Positions 7,839 to 16,372 of a stretch of 64,000 bases of DNA are shown in pieces. Every line of letters begins with the position of its first letter. Positions within the stretch are counted from its first letter, which is position 1. The stretch comes from Gemmobacter aquaticus (GTDB taxonomy: Bacteria; Pseudomonadota; Alphaproteobacteria; Rhodobacterales; Rhodobacteraceae), in NCBI RefSeq assembly GCF_007859075.1, contig NZ_VOAK01000023.1, positions 62,001 through 126,000 of the forward strand, in the 5' to 3' direction. A program made the position numbers and the translations under genes. Below the pieces are notes generated by a model that worked only from the letters and a program-made list of their open reading frames with translations, made no database searches and was not told the origin of the DNA.

Positions 7839-8312
7839 TCAGCCGTGATCCGGCACCTTGCCCGACGGCGCGAGGTAGGGCCGGGTCACATCGCGCAGCA
7901 CGATGTCCAGCGCCTCAACCTGCAGCGCGACCGCGCCGTCGCCCGCAAGGGTCAGGACGACCTCGCCCATCCCATCAGCCTCCGCATGGAACGCCACATC
8001 CAGAAGCGACAGGATTGTGTCGCGATCCCCCCGGTCGATGCCCTGGCTGCGTACAGAAAGCACATCGCGCACCAGCAGGACCGAGCGCACCCGTTCGGGC
8101 GCACGGCCCGCGCGCTTGGCAGCCGCCTCATCCTCCCAGCGGAACCGATTGAGCAGGATCGCGAATTCGCGGCGCGACCTGGCATAGGTCATGTCAACGA
8201 TCGGAAAGACCGCATCCTGCGCAAGCGACGCAATCACCTTCAGATCCTCGGCATCCGCCGCACCCAGCCAGAGCGGCGCCTCACCACCATCCTCGAATCG
8301 CGCGTCGGACAT
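7839..8312 (-). CDS. DUF2948 family protein
   Basis: A 157-residue soluble protein of unknown function. ADAEDLKVIASLAQDAVFPIVDM near residue 20, FAILLNRFRWEDE and RVRSVLLVRDVLSVRSQGI are the conserved pieces, and the C-terminal half LTLAGDGAVALQVEALDIVLRDV is predicted beta-rich. It starts where murA ends (stop and start share one base at 8312), so it is coupled to murA, and hisD follows about 100 bases on. The murA-DUF2948-hisD order is, as far as I recall, widespread in Rhodobacteraceae; no function should be inferred beyond co-expression. Confidence 0.9.
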   Translation of the reverse strand: MSDARFEDGGEAPLWLGAADAEDLKVIASLAQDAVFPIVDMTYARSRREFAILLNRFRWEDEAAAKRAGRAPERVRSVLLVRDVLSVRSQGIDRGDRDTILSLLDVAFHAEADGMGEVVLTLAGDGAVALQVEALDIVLRDVTRPYLAPSGKVPDHG

Positions 8313-9580
8313 CAGCCTTTGATCCTTTCGATCTTTGCCCCGCAGGCGCCCAGCTTCTCCTCGACATGTTCATAGCCACGGTCGAGGTGATAGACGCGGC
8401 TGACCACTGTCTCACCCTCCGCCGCGAGACCGGCGATAATCAGCGAGACGCTGGCCCGCAGATCGGTCGCCATGACCGGTGCGCCGCGCAGCCGTTCAAC
8501 CCCGTGCACCGTGGCGTGGCCGCCGTGAACGTCGATCCGCGCACCCATGCGGATCAGTTCAGGCGCGTGCATGAAGCGGTTCTCGAAGATCTTCTCTTCC
8601 AGAACGCTGGTGCCGTCTGCGGTGCAAAGCAGCGCCATCATCTGCGCCTGCAGGTCGGTCGGAAAGCCCGGGAAGGGTTCGGTCACCACATTCACTGCTT
8701 TTACCCGGCCGTTCTTGCGCGCCACCTTCAGCCCGCGTTCGGTCTCGGTCACACTGATTCCGGCCTCATCCAGCTTTTCGGCAAAGCTGCCGACCAGGTC
8801 GATGCGTCCGCCAAGGCATTCCACCTCGCCACCACAGATCGCGGGGGCAAGCATATAGGTGCCAAGCTCGATCCGGTCGGTCACCACCGGATGCGTGGCG
8901 CCACCCAGCCGATCCACGCCCTGCACGGTGATCGTCGACGTGCCCTCGCCCTCGATCTGCGCACCCATGCGGCGGAGGCACTGGGCCAGATCCACAATCT
9001 CGGGTTCGCGTGCGGCGTTCTTCAGAACGGTCGTGCCCTTGGCAAGCGTTGCGGCGAGCAGCGCATTTTCGGTCGCCCCGACCGAGACAAAAGGAAACTC
9101 CACCACCGCACCCTTGAGCCGCCCGCCCGGCGCACGGGCATGGACATAGCCATCGCGCAGATCAAGCTCGGCGCCCATCGCCTCCAGCGCCTTGAGGTGC
9201 AGGTCGACCGGGCGCGCACCAATGGCACATCCCCCCGGCAGCGAGACGATCGCATGGCCATCGCGCGCCAGCATCGGCCCCAGCACGAGGATCGAGGCCC
9301 GCATCTTGCGCACGATGTCGTAGTCGGCGGTGTGGTTGGCAATGCTCCAGGACGACATTGCCAGAACCTTGCCACCCTGCAGGGCCGCAACCTCTGACCC
9401 AAGCGACTGCAGAAGCTGCGTCATGGTGCTGATGTCCGAAAGCCGCGGCGCATTTGTCAGCGTCAGCGGCTCTTCCGTCAGAAGCGTGGCCGGCATCAGT
9501 GTCAGGCAGGCGTTCTTCGCCCCCGCGATCGGGATCACCCCGTTCAGTTCTGCCCCGCCGCGCACCAGAATCGAATCCAT
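8312..9580 (-). CDS. murA: UDP-N-acetylglucosamine 1-carboxyvinyltransferase
   Basis: First committed enzyme of peptidoglycan synthesis: transfers enolpyruvyl from phosphoenolpyruvate to UDP-GlcNAc in the cytoplasm; target of fosfomycin. The N-terminus has [15 protein letters not shown] with the conserved Lys-Asn, and the catalytic loop is [16 protein letters not shown], with the active-site Cys that fosfomycin modifies. [15 protein letters not shown] and [15 protein letters not shown] are further signatures. Length 422 is normal. A 66-residue basic protein lies just upstream and DUF2948 is coupled downstream. Confidence 0.97.
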   Translation of the reverse strand: MDSILVRGGAELNGVIPIAGAKNACLTLMPATLLTEEPLTLTNAPRLSDISTMTQLLQSLGSEVAALQGGKVLAMSSWSIANHTADYDIVRKMRASILVLGPMLARDGHAIVSLPGGCAIGARPVDLHLKALEAMGAELDLRDGYVHARAPGGRLKGAVVEFPFVSVGATENALLAATLAKGTTVLKNAAREPEIVDLAQCLRRMGAQIEGEGTSTITVQGVDRLGGATHPVVTDRIELGTYMLAPAICGGEVECLGGRIDLVGSFAEKLDEAGISVTETERGLKVARKNGRVKAVNVVTEPFPGFPTDLQAQMMALLCTADGTSVLEEKIFENRFMHAPELIRMGARIDVHGGHATVHGVERLRGAPVMATDLRASVSLIIAGLAAEGETVVSRVYHLDRGYEHVEEKLGACGAKIERIKG

Positions 9581-9589
9581 AGTCCCGCC

Positions 9590-9790
9590 TCACTCTTTCT
9601 TTGTATCGTTTTCAGCCGCCGCCGCCCTTGCGCGTGCCTGTGCCTTGCGCCGGGCCATATTGGCCTTCAGCGCCGCTTTCAGGCGGTCTTCGCGTCCGGA
9701 TGCGGCTCCACGTTCCCTGGCCTGCCCTTTAGGGACAGGCTTATTTCCGGGGCCATCGGAGGTTTGCGGGATGTCGCCATTATCGGTCAT
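9590..9790 (-). CDS. Small basic Ala/Arg/Lys-rich protein, 66 aa
   Basis: The product is low complexity: a polar N-terminal half rich in Gly, Pro and Asp (MTDNGDIPQTSDGPGNKP) and a charged helical C-terminal half (LKAALKANMARRKAQARARA). No membrane segment. It sits 9 bases upstream of murA on the same strand, so it is probably co-transcribed. Similar short proteins occur at this position in related genomes, as I recall, but no function is known. The codon pattern is consistent with coding, though low-complexity composition makes the call less certain. Confidence 0.65.
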   Translation of the reverse strand: MTDNGDIPQTSDGPGNKPVPKGQARERGAASGREDRLKAALKANMARRKAQARARAAAAENDTKKE

Positions 9791-9936
9791 GCCCCTCTGT
9801 TAACTCAGGCGCAAAAAAGCGTCCAGATTGCGCTTGCACCCGTTCGCGAATACGTCTATCTCCCCGCCACGCCCGGCGGGAACGCGCCGAAGCGCCGCCA
9901 GAAACCTGCGTCACAGCCGGAAGAATGGCAAACGGC

Positions 9937-10011
<75 letters not shown>

Positions 10012-10544
10012 TTTATTCTCATATTTCCGAAGTACATTGATGCGCCGGCGGACGCCTTCGCTGCCCGTTCATCCTTCAACCCACCTTCTGGTGCGCACTT
10101 CGAAAACACGCTCCGGAGCCGAATTTCTGACGCCTCCCAATGATGGGCGCCGTGCCGCGCGGCGCGCCATTGGTAGCCACAAACAACCATGACGGAAAGC
10201 GGGCGACAACCATCGCTCTCGACACCAATCAGATGTATGCCGCCGAAGATTCAACTCTTTGTCGACGAGGTGGACTGAACACCCCCCACTCCGCCCCCAC
10301 CCCACAAGACGATCGCGATTCTTGAATGGCCCTGCTGTCTTGAGACTCCGCAAGCCAACTTGCCGTCGGACACCTTGCATGTCTCCGCGCCGGGCTATGA
10401 CGCTGACTGTATCAGGGGCGCATAGAAACACACGGTTGAGAATCTCTTCTCATGGGCTGGCACCCTATGATCGCAACAGGTTTTACAGGCATCTGGCTAT
10501 CATCCACCCGAAAATCATCCAGCCTTTGAGGGACGATACAGGGT
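10012..10544. other. 533 bp without a supportable gene
   Basis: Between tRNA-Thr and the GntR gene. Every frame here gives only Arg/Pro-rich or Cys/Trp-rich translations without ribosome sites. Base composition is less GC-biased by codon position than in the neighbours, which fits non-coding or decayed DNA. The position directly 3' of a tRNA gene is a usual place for remnants of integrated elements, but I see no repeat of the tRNA 3' end and no recognisable integrase or transposase fragment. Confidence 0.5.
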
Positions 10545-11216
10545 TCAGACACCCCACCAACGCAGTGTGTTCGCGAGATGGTCACCGATAGCACCGACCG
10601 CAGCATCGGCATCACGGTTTTCAAGCGCGGTGATAATCGACAGATGCTCTTCCATCGCCGAGACGATCCGATCGGCAAGGAATGGACGCTGGTTCTGGAT
10701 GATGGCGATGCGATTTCGGTTGTCGTCGTAGATCCGCTGCGCAAGCTTCAAGCCCACGCCCGAGGCCAGCGCATCGTGCAGCGACAGGTCCGTCAGGATC
10801 GCGCGTCGCTGAACGTCAGGCGTCACCGCCTTCAATGCCTCGTCCCGTAGGCTTTCATGCTCGTCGCGCAGCCTTGAAAGGGGGAGCGGCACATTCGCCT
10901 CAATCAGACGCCTGGCGCCCTCGGCGTCAAAGATCGCGCGAACCTCCAGGCATTCGCGCGTAATTTCTGGCCCTGCATCCATGACCACGACGCCGCGTTT
11001 GGGAAGAACCGTCACAAGCCCTCCAGCCTCGGCCAGCTTCACTGCCTCACGAACTGCGGCCAAAGGCAGGGCCAGAATGTCGACCAGCATCGCCATCGAC
11101 AAGAAAGCGCCACCGCGGATCTGCCCGCCGCGCAGTGCGGCAATCAGGGCCTGATGCGCCTGATGCGCAAGTGGTGCATCGGCATACTGCTTCTGGTCCG
11201 TCGCGGCGGTTAGCAT
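10545..11216 (-). CDS. GntR family (FadR/FCD type) transcriptional regulator
   Basis: A 223-residue one-component regulator. The N-terminal winged helix covers about residues 15-80: HQALIAALRGGQIRGGAFLSMAMLVDILALPLAAVREAVKLAEAGGLVTVLPKRGVVV, with the helix-turn-helix and the L-P-K-R-G-V wing. The remainder is the all-helical FCD ligand domain (ECLEVRAIFDAEGARRLIEANV, then HDALASGVGLKLAQRIY, and ending EEHLSIITALENRDADAA). The ligand is unknown; divergence from a nucleobase permease suggests control of purine, pyrimidine or hydantoin uptake, with the dyad at 11297-11319 as probable operator. Confidence 0.9.
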   Translation of the reverse strand: MLTAATDQKQYADAPLAHQAHQALIAALRGGQIRGGAFLSMAMLVDILALPLAAVREAVKLAEAGGLVTVLPKRGVVVMDAGPEITRECLEVRAIFDAEGARRLIEANVPLPLSRLRDEHESLRDEALKAVTPDVQRRAILTDLSLHDALASGVGLKLAQRIYDDNRNRIAIIQNQRPFLADRIVSAMEEHLSIITALENRDADAAVGAIGDHLANTLRWWGV

Positions 11217-11296
11217 CTTGGTAGCTCTCTGTTCGGGCCAGCGGCCCCTTCGATTGTTCGGAAATTGCAGAAGGTCATATCAGCATTTCCTACATA

Positions 11297-11319
11297 TTAC
11301 CCTATAAGATATTAGGTAA
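11297..11319. promoter_or_regulatory. Operator-like dyad between gntR-type and permease genes
   Basis: TTACC at 11297-11301 mirrors GGTAA at 11315-11319 across 13 bases. The dyad sits in an AT-rich core of the 199 bp divergent gap, and AACATGTT follows directly. GntR/FCD proteins bind short inverted repeats of this size. The permease has its own ribosome site (ACAGGAGAG) further downstream. Confidence 0.5.
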
Positions 11320-11415
11320 CATGTTAGTTGCAATACCAGATGTGAAAATTTGGTCGCTTGCAGGAAAAGATCGCGCAACCAAGCATTGCAGCGGTCAAAA
11401 ACAGGAGAGAAACCA

Positions 11416-12840
11416 ATGCATTCCATCGCCGCCGAGGGCGCAGAAGTCACCGAAGACGCCCTGCGCCCGGTAACTGCCCAGGAGAAATCCTGGGGCTGGT
11501 TCGCGATCTTCAACGTCTGGGCCAATGATATCCAGTCGCTCTTCGGCTACTCGCTGGTCGCATCCCTGTTCATCACCTATGGCGTGACGGGCTGGACCGC
11601 CTTTGCCGCGCTGATCGCATCAGGGCTGTTTGTGATGTTCATGGTCAACCTTTCGGGGGCGGCCGGAGAACGATATGGCATCCCCTATCCGGTGCTCGCC
11701 CGCGCGAGCATGGGAACCGAGGGCGCGAAGCTGCCGGCCGTCCTGCGCGCCATCGTGGCCGTGTTCTGGTACGGCGTTCAGGTCTATTTCGCATCGACCG
11801 CACTTGCCCTGCTGATCCGGTCACTGACCGGTGCCACGGGCGGAGCGGAGTTCATGGGGCTCAGCGGGATTGACTGGCTGTCCTTCGTGGTGGTCTGGGC
11901 CTTCCACATTGCCATCTTCTGGCGCGGCATGGGCTGGGTGGAAGGCTTCCTCAACTTTGCCGGACCGTTTGTCTATGCCGTGATGATCGGTCTTGTCATT
12001 GTACTTTGGGTCAAGTCAGACGGACAGCTTCTGTCACAGGCGCAGACCATCTTCGCCAATCCCGAAGGAACATGGGGCACCGAGATCAAGGGCTTCATCG
12101 TCATCTTCGGTACGATGGTTGCCTATTTTGCGGCGGTGATGATCAACTTCAGCGACTTTTCGCGCTACGCCAAGGACAAGCCCGCGATGGTAAAGGGTAA
12201 CCTTGCGGGCCTGCCCTTCAACATGATCCTTTTCTCTGCCCTTGCCTTGCTGACCACTGCCGGCGCTGCCGCCGTCTATGGCGAGGCGCTGATCAACCCG
12301 ACCGAGATCGTGGAACGTACCGACAGTGTCCTGCTGGCCGTGATTGCCGCCATCACATTCTTTGCCGCGACCGTTGGTATCAACCTTGTTGCCAACTTCA
12401 TTCCGGCAGTGAACGGGATCGCGAACCTTTCGCCCTCGACCATCGGGTTTCGCAAGGCCGGGCTGATCACTTCGGGCTTTGCGCTGGTGATCGGCGGTTT
12501 CTGGACAGGATTCATCAGCCAATTCGGGATCAGCGGTTTCGTCAATACGCTGGGCGCGACGCTGGCCCCGCTGTTCGGGATCATGATCGTCGATTACTAC
12601 CTGATCCGCCGGCAGAGCCTGAAGCTTGACGACCTCTATAACCCCCAGCGCGGCACCTATCACTATCGCAACGGCTGGAATGACCACGCACTCGTTGCTT
12701 TCGGCATCGCTGCTGTCTTTTCCGTGGCAACGGTCTGGGTGCCTGCGCTCGGCCAACTCGAAGGCTATGGCTGGATCATCGGCGCAGTTCTTGGTGGCGT
12801 GATCTATCTGGTCCGCGCTCGCGGCAAGGTCGCTGTCTGA
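11416..12840 (+). CDS. NCS1 family nucleobase:cation symporter
   Basis: Inner-membrane symporter of 474 residues with about 12 hydrophobic segments. NCS1 signatures are the N-terminal SWGWFAIFNVWANDIQSLFGY with the helix 1 Asn, GIPYPVLARASMGTEGAKLPA in helix 3, WYGVQVYFASTALALLI, and NFSDFSRYAKD in the middle. The family carries cytosine, uracil, allantoin, hydantoins or thiamine; the exact substrate cannot be decided from these motifs. The ATG at 11416 has ACAGGAGAG upstream, while the frame from 11350 adds an unlikely basic leader. Divergent from the GntR gene, which probably represses it in the absence of substrate. Confidence 0.92.
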   Translation: MHSIAAEGAEVTEDALRPVTAQEKSWGWFAIFNVWANDIQSLFGYSLVASLFITYGVTGWTAFAALIASGLFVMFMVNLSGAAGERYGIPYPVLARASMGTEGAKLPAVLRAIVAVFWYGVQVYFASTALALLIRSLTGATGGAEFMGLSGIDWLSFVVVWAFHIAIFWRGMGWVEGFLNFAGPFVYAVMIGLVIVLWVKSDGQLLSQAQTIFANPEGTWGTEIKGFIVIFGTMVAYFAAVMINFSDFSRYAKDKPAMVKGNLAGLPFNMILFSALALLTTAGAAAVYGEALINPTEIVERTDSVLLAVIAAITFFAATVGINLVANFIPAVNGIANLSPSTIGFRKAGLITSGFALVIGGFWTGFISQFGISGFVNTLGATLAPLFGIMIVDYYLIRRQSLKLDDLYNPQRGTYHYRNGWNDHALVAFGIAAVFSVATVWVPALGQLEGYGWIIGAVLGGVIYLVRARGKVAV

Positions 12841-12848
12841 CTTCCCTG

Positions 12849-12878
12849 CCTGTTGCAGAGGGGAACCCCTGCAACAGG
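12849..12878 (+). terminator. Strong hairpin after the NCS1 permease gene
   Basis: CCTGTTGCAG pairs with CTGCAACAGG, extended by GGGG/CCCC with a single bulged A and a two-base loop. The stem starts 9 bases after the permease stop and is followed by CCCTTTCC, a weak pyrimidine tract. The rest of the 331 bp gap up to 13171 holds no gene I can support. Confidence 0.75.
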
Positions 12879-13171
12879 CCCTTTCCGACTGGCCCCGGCT
12901 GCATCCGCGCCCGGGGCCATTTTTCGGCCGATCTGGATCCTGTTAGGATCTAGCAAGAACCCCAGCGACCCCATTGGACCGTCCAGTTTGCCGTCAAAAA
13001 TCATGCCCTCGGAAATCTGAAAACCAAGCGTCGTGGCATTCAACCCTTCCGGCAGCACCGTTCATATTCTGGAAAACTTGCTCACTGTGCCGCACTTGCG
13101 TGTGCGTTTAGGCTGTCGCATGATCTGACAAAGCACCCCTACTTGCACATGACGCAGGAAAGTGACCCGAA

Positions 13172-13450
13172 ATGTCCCAGACCGCCAAAGCCAGCCTCGC
13201 CATTGGCCTTTGCCTTTTCCTCGCCGCCTGCGTCGGACAGCAACCGGAAGAGCCTGTTGAGGTCATCGAGGCGACCGAGCAGCGTGTGATCGTCGAGGGT
13301 TTGATGGACAAGACCCTCGCAACACCGCCCGAGCGTTTTCTGACCGTCGCGCAGGAACGCTGCGCAAAGTATAACCGGTCGGCAGAGTTGCAATCGGTCA
13401 CATCGGTCGGGACCTGGGGATCGCGCATGATCTACGCTTGCGTTCCCTGA
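13172..13450 (+). CDS. Small lipoprotein, 92 aa
   Basis: The signal sequence MSQTAKASLAIGLCLFLAAC ends in a LAAC lipobox, with Cys 20 as the acylated residue, so the mature protein of about 73 residues is a membrane-attached lipoprotein. After an acidic linker (EEPVEVIE) the segment RFLTVAQERCAKYNRSAEL holds a conserved-looking Cys, and the protein ends SRMIYACVP with a second Cys that could pair with it. The size and the E-R-C-A-K-Y pattern resemble small alphaproteobacterial lipoproteins of unknown role. It lies just outside the left end of the integrated element. Confidence 0.78.
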   Translation: MSQTAKASLAIGLCLFLAACVGQQPEEPVEVIEATEQRVIVEGLMDKTLATPPERFLTVAQERCAKYNRSAELQSVTSVGTWGSRMIYACVP

Positions 13451-13599
13451 CCCCGCTCCGGGGCGGGCGCGCCGTCCTTGCACAATCGCCAGTCACGGTC
13501 GGAATGGCCCGCCGGTGGCGGGCTGCGATGCGCAAGGCCCTAGGCAACAGCAAGAGTGGCCGGCCCGCAATGCATCTGATTTCTCGGGATTTTTTTCAC

Positions 13600-13646
13600 T
13601 GGTCGGAGCGAGAGGATTCGAACCTCCGACCCCCTGCTCCCGAAGC
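13600..13646. repeat. Left attachment-site repeat (partial tRNA-Pro copy)
   Basis: 47 bases identical to 23169-23215. It reads as the complement of the 3' end of tRNA-Pro from the start of the anticodon loop to CCA, then diverges (TATGG here, AGGTG at the tRNA). Only the 3' part of a tRNA is present, so this is not a tRNA gene. The 149 bp between the lipoprotein stop and this repeat hold no gene; a T7 run lies just before it. Confidence 0.92.
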
Positions 13647-13830
13647 TATGGCCTGCCCACTTTACTGTGTTTTGGAACACTGGCGATTCACTAAAGAAGT
13701 CCTTGTTTCTCATTTATTATCTAGCGATTTCAGTTGCTTGGCTCGGACTGCAAGTCGTAGGCGGGGTAAAGCGGCGCTTGGCGCTGCTTCGCCGCAACCG
13801 CTTACGATCTGCTTACGAGGAGCCAAACTC

Positions 13831-15159
13831 ATGCCTGACCCGACCCCCAAGCACCCGCCCGTGAAGCTCACGAAGGGGTATGTTGACCGCGTGAAGCCCG
13901 GTCAGACTGACGAGTATCACTGGGACGTTGAAACCAAGGGCTTTGGCCTGCGGGTCAATCCTAGCGGCAGAATGAACTTCATCGTGCAGGGTCGCATTGA
14001 CCCGCGCAACCCCCCGGCCCGCATCACCATCGGAGCCTACGGCGTCTTCACCGTGGACCAAGCCCGCGAGGTGGCACGCGAGCACCTGCGGTCGATGCGT
14101 ATGGGGACCGACCCGCGCGAGGTGAAGCGCGAGGACGAGGCCAAGGCCGTCACATTGCGGCAGGTGGCTGATGCGTTCTTCGCGCGGCCCGGTATGCTCA
14201 AGGAGAACACCCGCGACGAGATGGACCGCCACCTGACTACCGCCTTCGCCAAGTGGCTGCCCCGCGCCATCGCCAGCATCACCTCTTCCGACTGCCGCAA
14301 GCGGTATGAGGAGATCGCCACCAAGGGGCTGCGCAAGACGCCCGCACCTGCACCCGGCAGCGCTGCCTCAGCCTTCAAGATCCTTCGCACCCTCATCAAC
14401 TTTGCAATGGAGGAATACCAGACGCAGGACGGCGCACCGCTCATCGCCCGCAACCCTGTGGCCATCATCAAGAAGGAACTGGCCGTGCACGAAAGCAAGG
14501 TTCGGACCCGGCATATCGACCGCCGCGACGTGGGCATGTTCTGGCATCGGTTGACCACAGGTCGCCAGAACCCGGCATTCAGCGCCGACACCCGCTGCGG
14601 AATCGACCTTGTGATGTTTCTTCTTCTGACGGGCACGCGCCGCAACGAGGGGGCCGAACTGACATGGGACAGGGTCAACCTTGACGACGCCGACCCGGCC
14701 AACAACTGGTTCCACCTGCCCGACCCGAAGAATAAGAACCCTGTCTGGTTGCCGCTCTCGTCACAAGCGGTGGCCGTGCTGAAAGCCCGCAAAGCTGCTG
14801 ACGACAAGGCCACGACCAAGAGCAAGTTCGTGTTCCCTTCGCGAAGCGCAGCGGGCCACATCAAGGACACCCGCGCCCCGCTGGAACGGTTCGCCAAGGC
14901 CATTGGCATGGACCGCCTTTCCGCGCATGACCTGAGGCGCAGTTTCGTGACCCTCGGTGTGAAGGCCTGCCGCCTCGACATTGCGAAGCTGGAATTGCTC
15001 ACGAACCATGTCCCGCAAGGCGTCACGGCCCGCCATTATCTCGAAACCAGCGACCTTCGGGATTATCACCCCGAGGTGCAGGCCATCGGCGATTATATCG
15101 AGCAACAGGCGCTGATTGCCGCTGGCGGGAACGTGGTGGCCCTGCCGTTGCGTGCATGA
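13831..15159 (+). CDS. Tyrosine recombinase / integrase of the tRNA-Pro element
   Basis: Site-specific recombinase of 442 residues, P4-type layout: N-terminal arm-binding domain (KLTKGYVDRVKPG to GFGLRVNPSGRMNF), a core-binding domain around residues 110-215, and a C-terminal catalytic domain. Catalytic residues are visible: Arg in LLLTGTRRNEGAELTW (near 270), His and Arg in SAHDLRRSF (near 366-369), and Tyr in TARHYLETS (near 404). The ATG at 13831 follows GAGGAG; the long upstream frame from 13438 reads through the attachment repeat and is rejected. It is the first gene inside the left repeat and points inward. Confidence 0.95.
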   Translation: MPDPTPKHPPVKLTKGYVDRVKPGQTDEYHWDVETKGFGLRVNPSGRMNFIVQGRIDPRNPPARITIGAYGVFTVDQAREVAREHLRSMRMGTDPREVKREDEAKAVTLRQVADAFFARPGMLKENTRDEMDRHLTTAFAKWLPRAIASITSSDCRKRYEEIATKGLRKTPAPAPGSAASAFKILRTLINFAMEEYQTQDGAPLIARNPVAIIKKELAVHESKVRTRHIDRRDVGMFWHRLTTGRQNPAFSADTRCGIDLVMFLLLTGTRRNEGAELTWDRVNLDDADPANNWFHLPDPKNKNPVWLPLSSQAVAVLKARKAADDKATTKSKFVFPSRSAAGHIKDTRAPLERFAKAIGMDRLSAHDLRRSFVTLGVKACRLDIAKLELLTNHVPQGVTARHYLETSDLRDYHPEVQAIGDYIEQQALIAAGGNVVALPLRA

Positions 15160-15471
15160 CGTGCGCTGCGCCCCCGAAAAGCCGCCGCGCTAGCCGGGGA
15201 TCGCTGTTGGCCGGGGGTAGGGTGGCCCCCCGTGCGCAACGCGGCTACAGCGCGAGGCTAGGGGCGCTGTGCGTTGTGCCTCCCTCCACCCATTCGTCTA
15301 GATGTTGACAGGTGCCGCGAATCGTGGTCTTCTAATTCCTGCACACGGTGGCATGGGTCAGGTGTGCAGTCCCCATACAGCCCCGCACTACCTGCGCAGG
15401 CAGATGAGCAACCCGCTCGTCCGCCCGCCGTGTGCGTTCGTGGACGGGCCTTCAATGAAGGAGTGACCACA
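15160..15471. other. 312 bp non-coding gap with a possible promoter
   Basis: No gene is supported here. TTGACA at 15305-15310 is a consensus -35 hexamer with TCTTCTAAT downstream at a loose spacing, so a promoter for the following small gene is possible. Local base composition is mixed, with several GC-rich palindromic stretches near 15170-15260 just after the integrase stop. Confidence 0.35.
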
Positions 15472-15663
15472 ATGGCTATCAAGATCGAATATCGCCCGAC
15501 CCCGCCTTGGGGAGCGCCCATTGAGCGAGTGCGGCCCGAACGTCCCACGACCGAACGGCAAATCAAGAACGCGATCAAGGTTCTCGCAGAGCATTTCGAC
15601 ATCGCTAGCGGTGGAATGATTTACATCCACAAGAAGGGCCGAACCGTGGTTTGCTCCGGGTAG
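15472..15663 (+). CDS. Small hypothetical protein of the element, 63 aa
   Basis: Short soluble basic protein. An ideal ribosome site (AAGGAG, seven bases before ATG) supports the start. The N-terminus is beta-like and proline-rich (MAIKIEYRPTPPWGAP), the middle is an amphipathic helix (TTERQIKNAIKVLAEHFDI), and the end GGMIYIHKKGRTVVCSG looks like a beta hairpin. Such a helix-hairpin plan occurs in small phage regulators, but I cannot name a family. It ends in TAG, which matters for the amber question discussed for the element. Confidence 0.65.
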   Translation: MAIKIEYRPTPPWGAPIERVRPERPTTERQIKNAIKVLAEHFDIASGGMIYIHKKGRTVVCSG

Positions 15664-15856
15664 CACGCCGCGATTGTCGGACGGACTTTATCCGAGTGCA
15701 TTTCGGGCAATACGGCCACGCTTTATTGCGTTATACTGTGCAAGTGGCCCGCCTTATCCGATAGGGCGGGCCGTTCAATTCAACAGGTTGGCTGATGCCA
15801 GACAACCGGACACCCGAACACCCCTCGGTTCAGGGGCAGGTCAGCGGGAGTCCGAT

Positions 15857-16189
15857 ATGACCACAACGATTGATCTTGGCGACCTTCTCACGACGAAGGA
15901 AGCTGCCACCCTTCTCGGGTTGAAAGCCAACACCCTTGAAATCTACCGCCACCAAGGGAAGGGACCGCCCTTCTTGAAGCTGGGCAACGAACACGGCTCG
16001 GCGGTGCGCTATCAGCGGTCGGTCTTGGCCGCATGGCTGGCGCAGCGGTCCTTCGAAAGCACCAGCGCCCACACCGCCGCCGTCAGGGCCAAGCGTGCGC
16101 CCGGCTACACGGTCGGCCCGAGCGCCATTCCCGGACCGTGGAACGGAACCAGCGCTGCCAGCAGTCAGCCACAGGGCGCATCGGAATGA
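15857..16189 (+). CDS. AlpA/excisionase-like helix-turn-helix protein
   Basis: A 110-residue protein whose first 65 residues match the MerR-like HTH_17 pattern of excisionases and AlpA activators: LLTTKEAATLLGLKANTLEIYRHQGKGPPFLKLG, then AVRYQRSVLAAWLAQRS. In this family the helix-turn-helix bends DNA at attachment sites or activates integrase expression. The last 45 residues are Ala/Pro/Ser-rich and probably disordered. The ATG at 15857 has GGGAG at good spacing. Its position between the integrase and the replication-type gene is usual for the switch protein of a satellite or island. Confidence 0.8.
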   Translation: MTTTIDLGDLLTTKEAATLLGLKANTLEIYRHQGKGPPFLKLGNEHGSAVRYQRSVLAAWLAQRSFESTSAHTAAVRAKRAPGYTVGPSAIPGPWNGTSAASSQPQGASE

Positions 16190-16255
16190 AAGTGCTGGAC
16201 CATTTCAGCGGCGCGAGGCGTCGGCAAGCCCCGGGGCAAGCCGGGTCAAGAAAAA

Positions 16256-16280
16256 GGCCGGGTGTTGAACGCACCCGGCC
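16256..16280. terminator. Hairpin GGCCGGGT/ACCCGGCC
   Basis: Perfect 8 bp stem with a 9-base loop. Five A residues precede it on the plus strand, so a U-tract follows the stem only for minus-strand transcription. As a terminator it would block antisense reading into the HTH gene; it could also act as a structured site between the HTH and DUF3987 genes. Confidence 0.5.
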
Positions 16281-16372
16281 AAGTCAATGTCAGATAAGAG
16301 CAGGTAACATGCACAGCGTAACAGATCGCGGATTCGGTCCGCAAACGGCCATCTGCCACGGCGAGGTGCAGC

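Noticed and set aside
12804-13058. 84-codon minus-strand frame after the NCS1 gene
   Set aside because: Overlaps the permease end and spans the terminator; no ribosome site or motif.
13600-13646. Second tRNA-Pro gene
   Set aside because: Only the anticodon loop to CCA part is present; it is the attachment repeat of the element.
13438-13830. N-terminal extension of the integrase
   Set aside because: Reads through the attachment repeat, and the integrase arm domain with a GAGGAG site starts at 13831.
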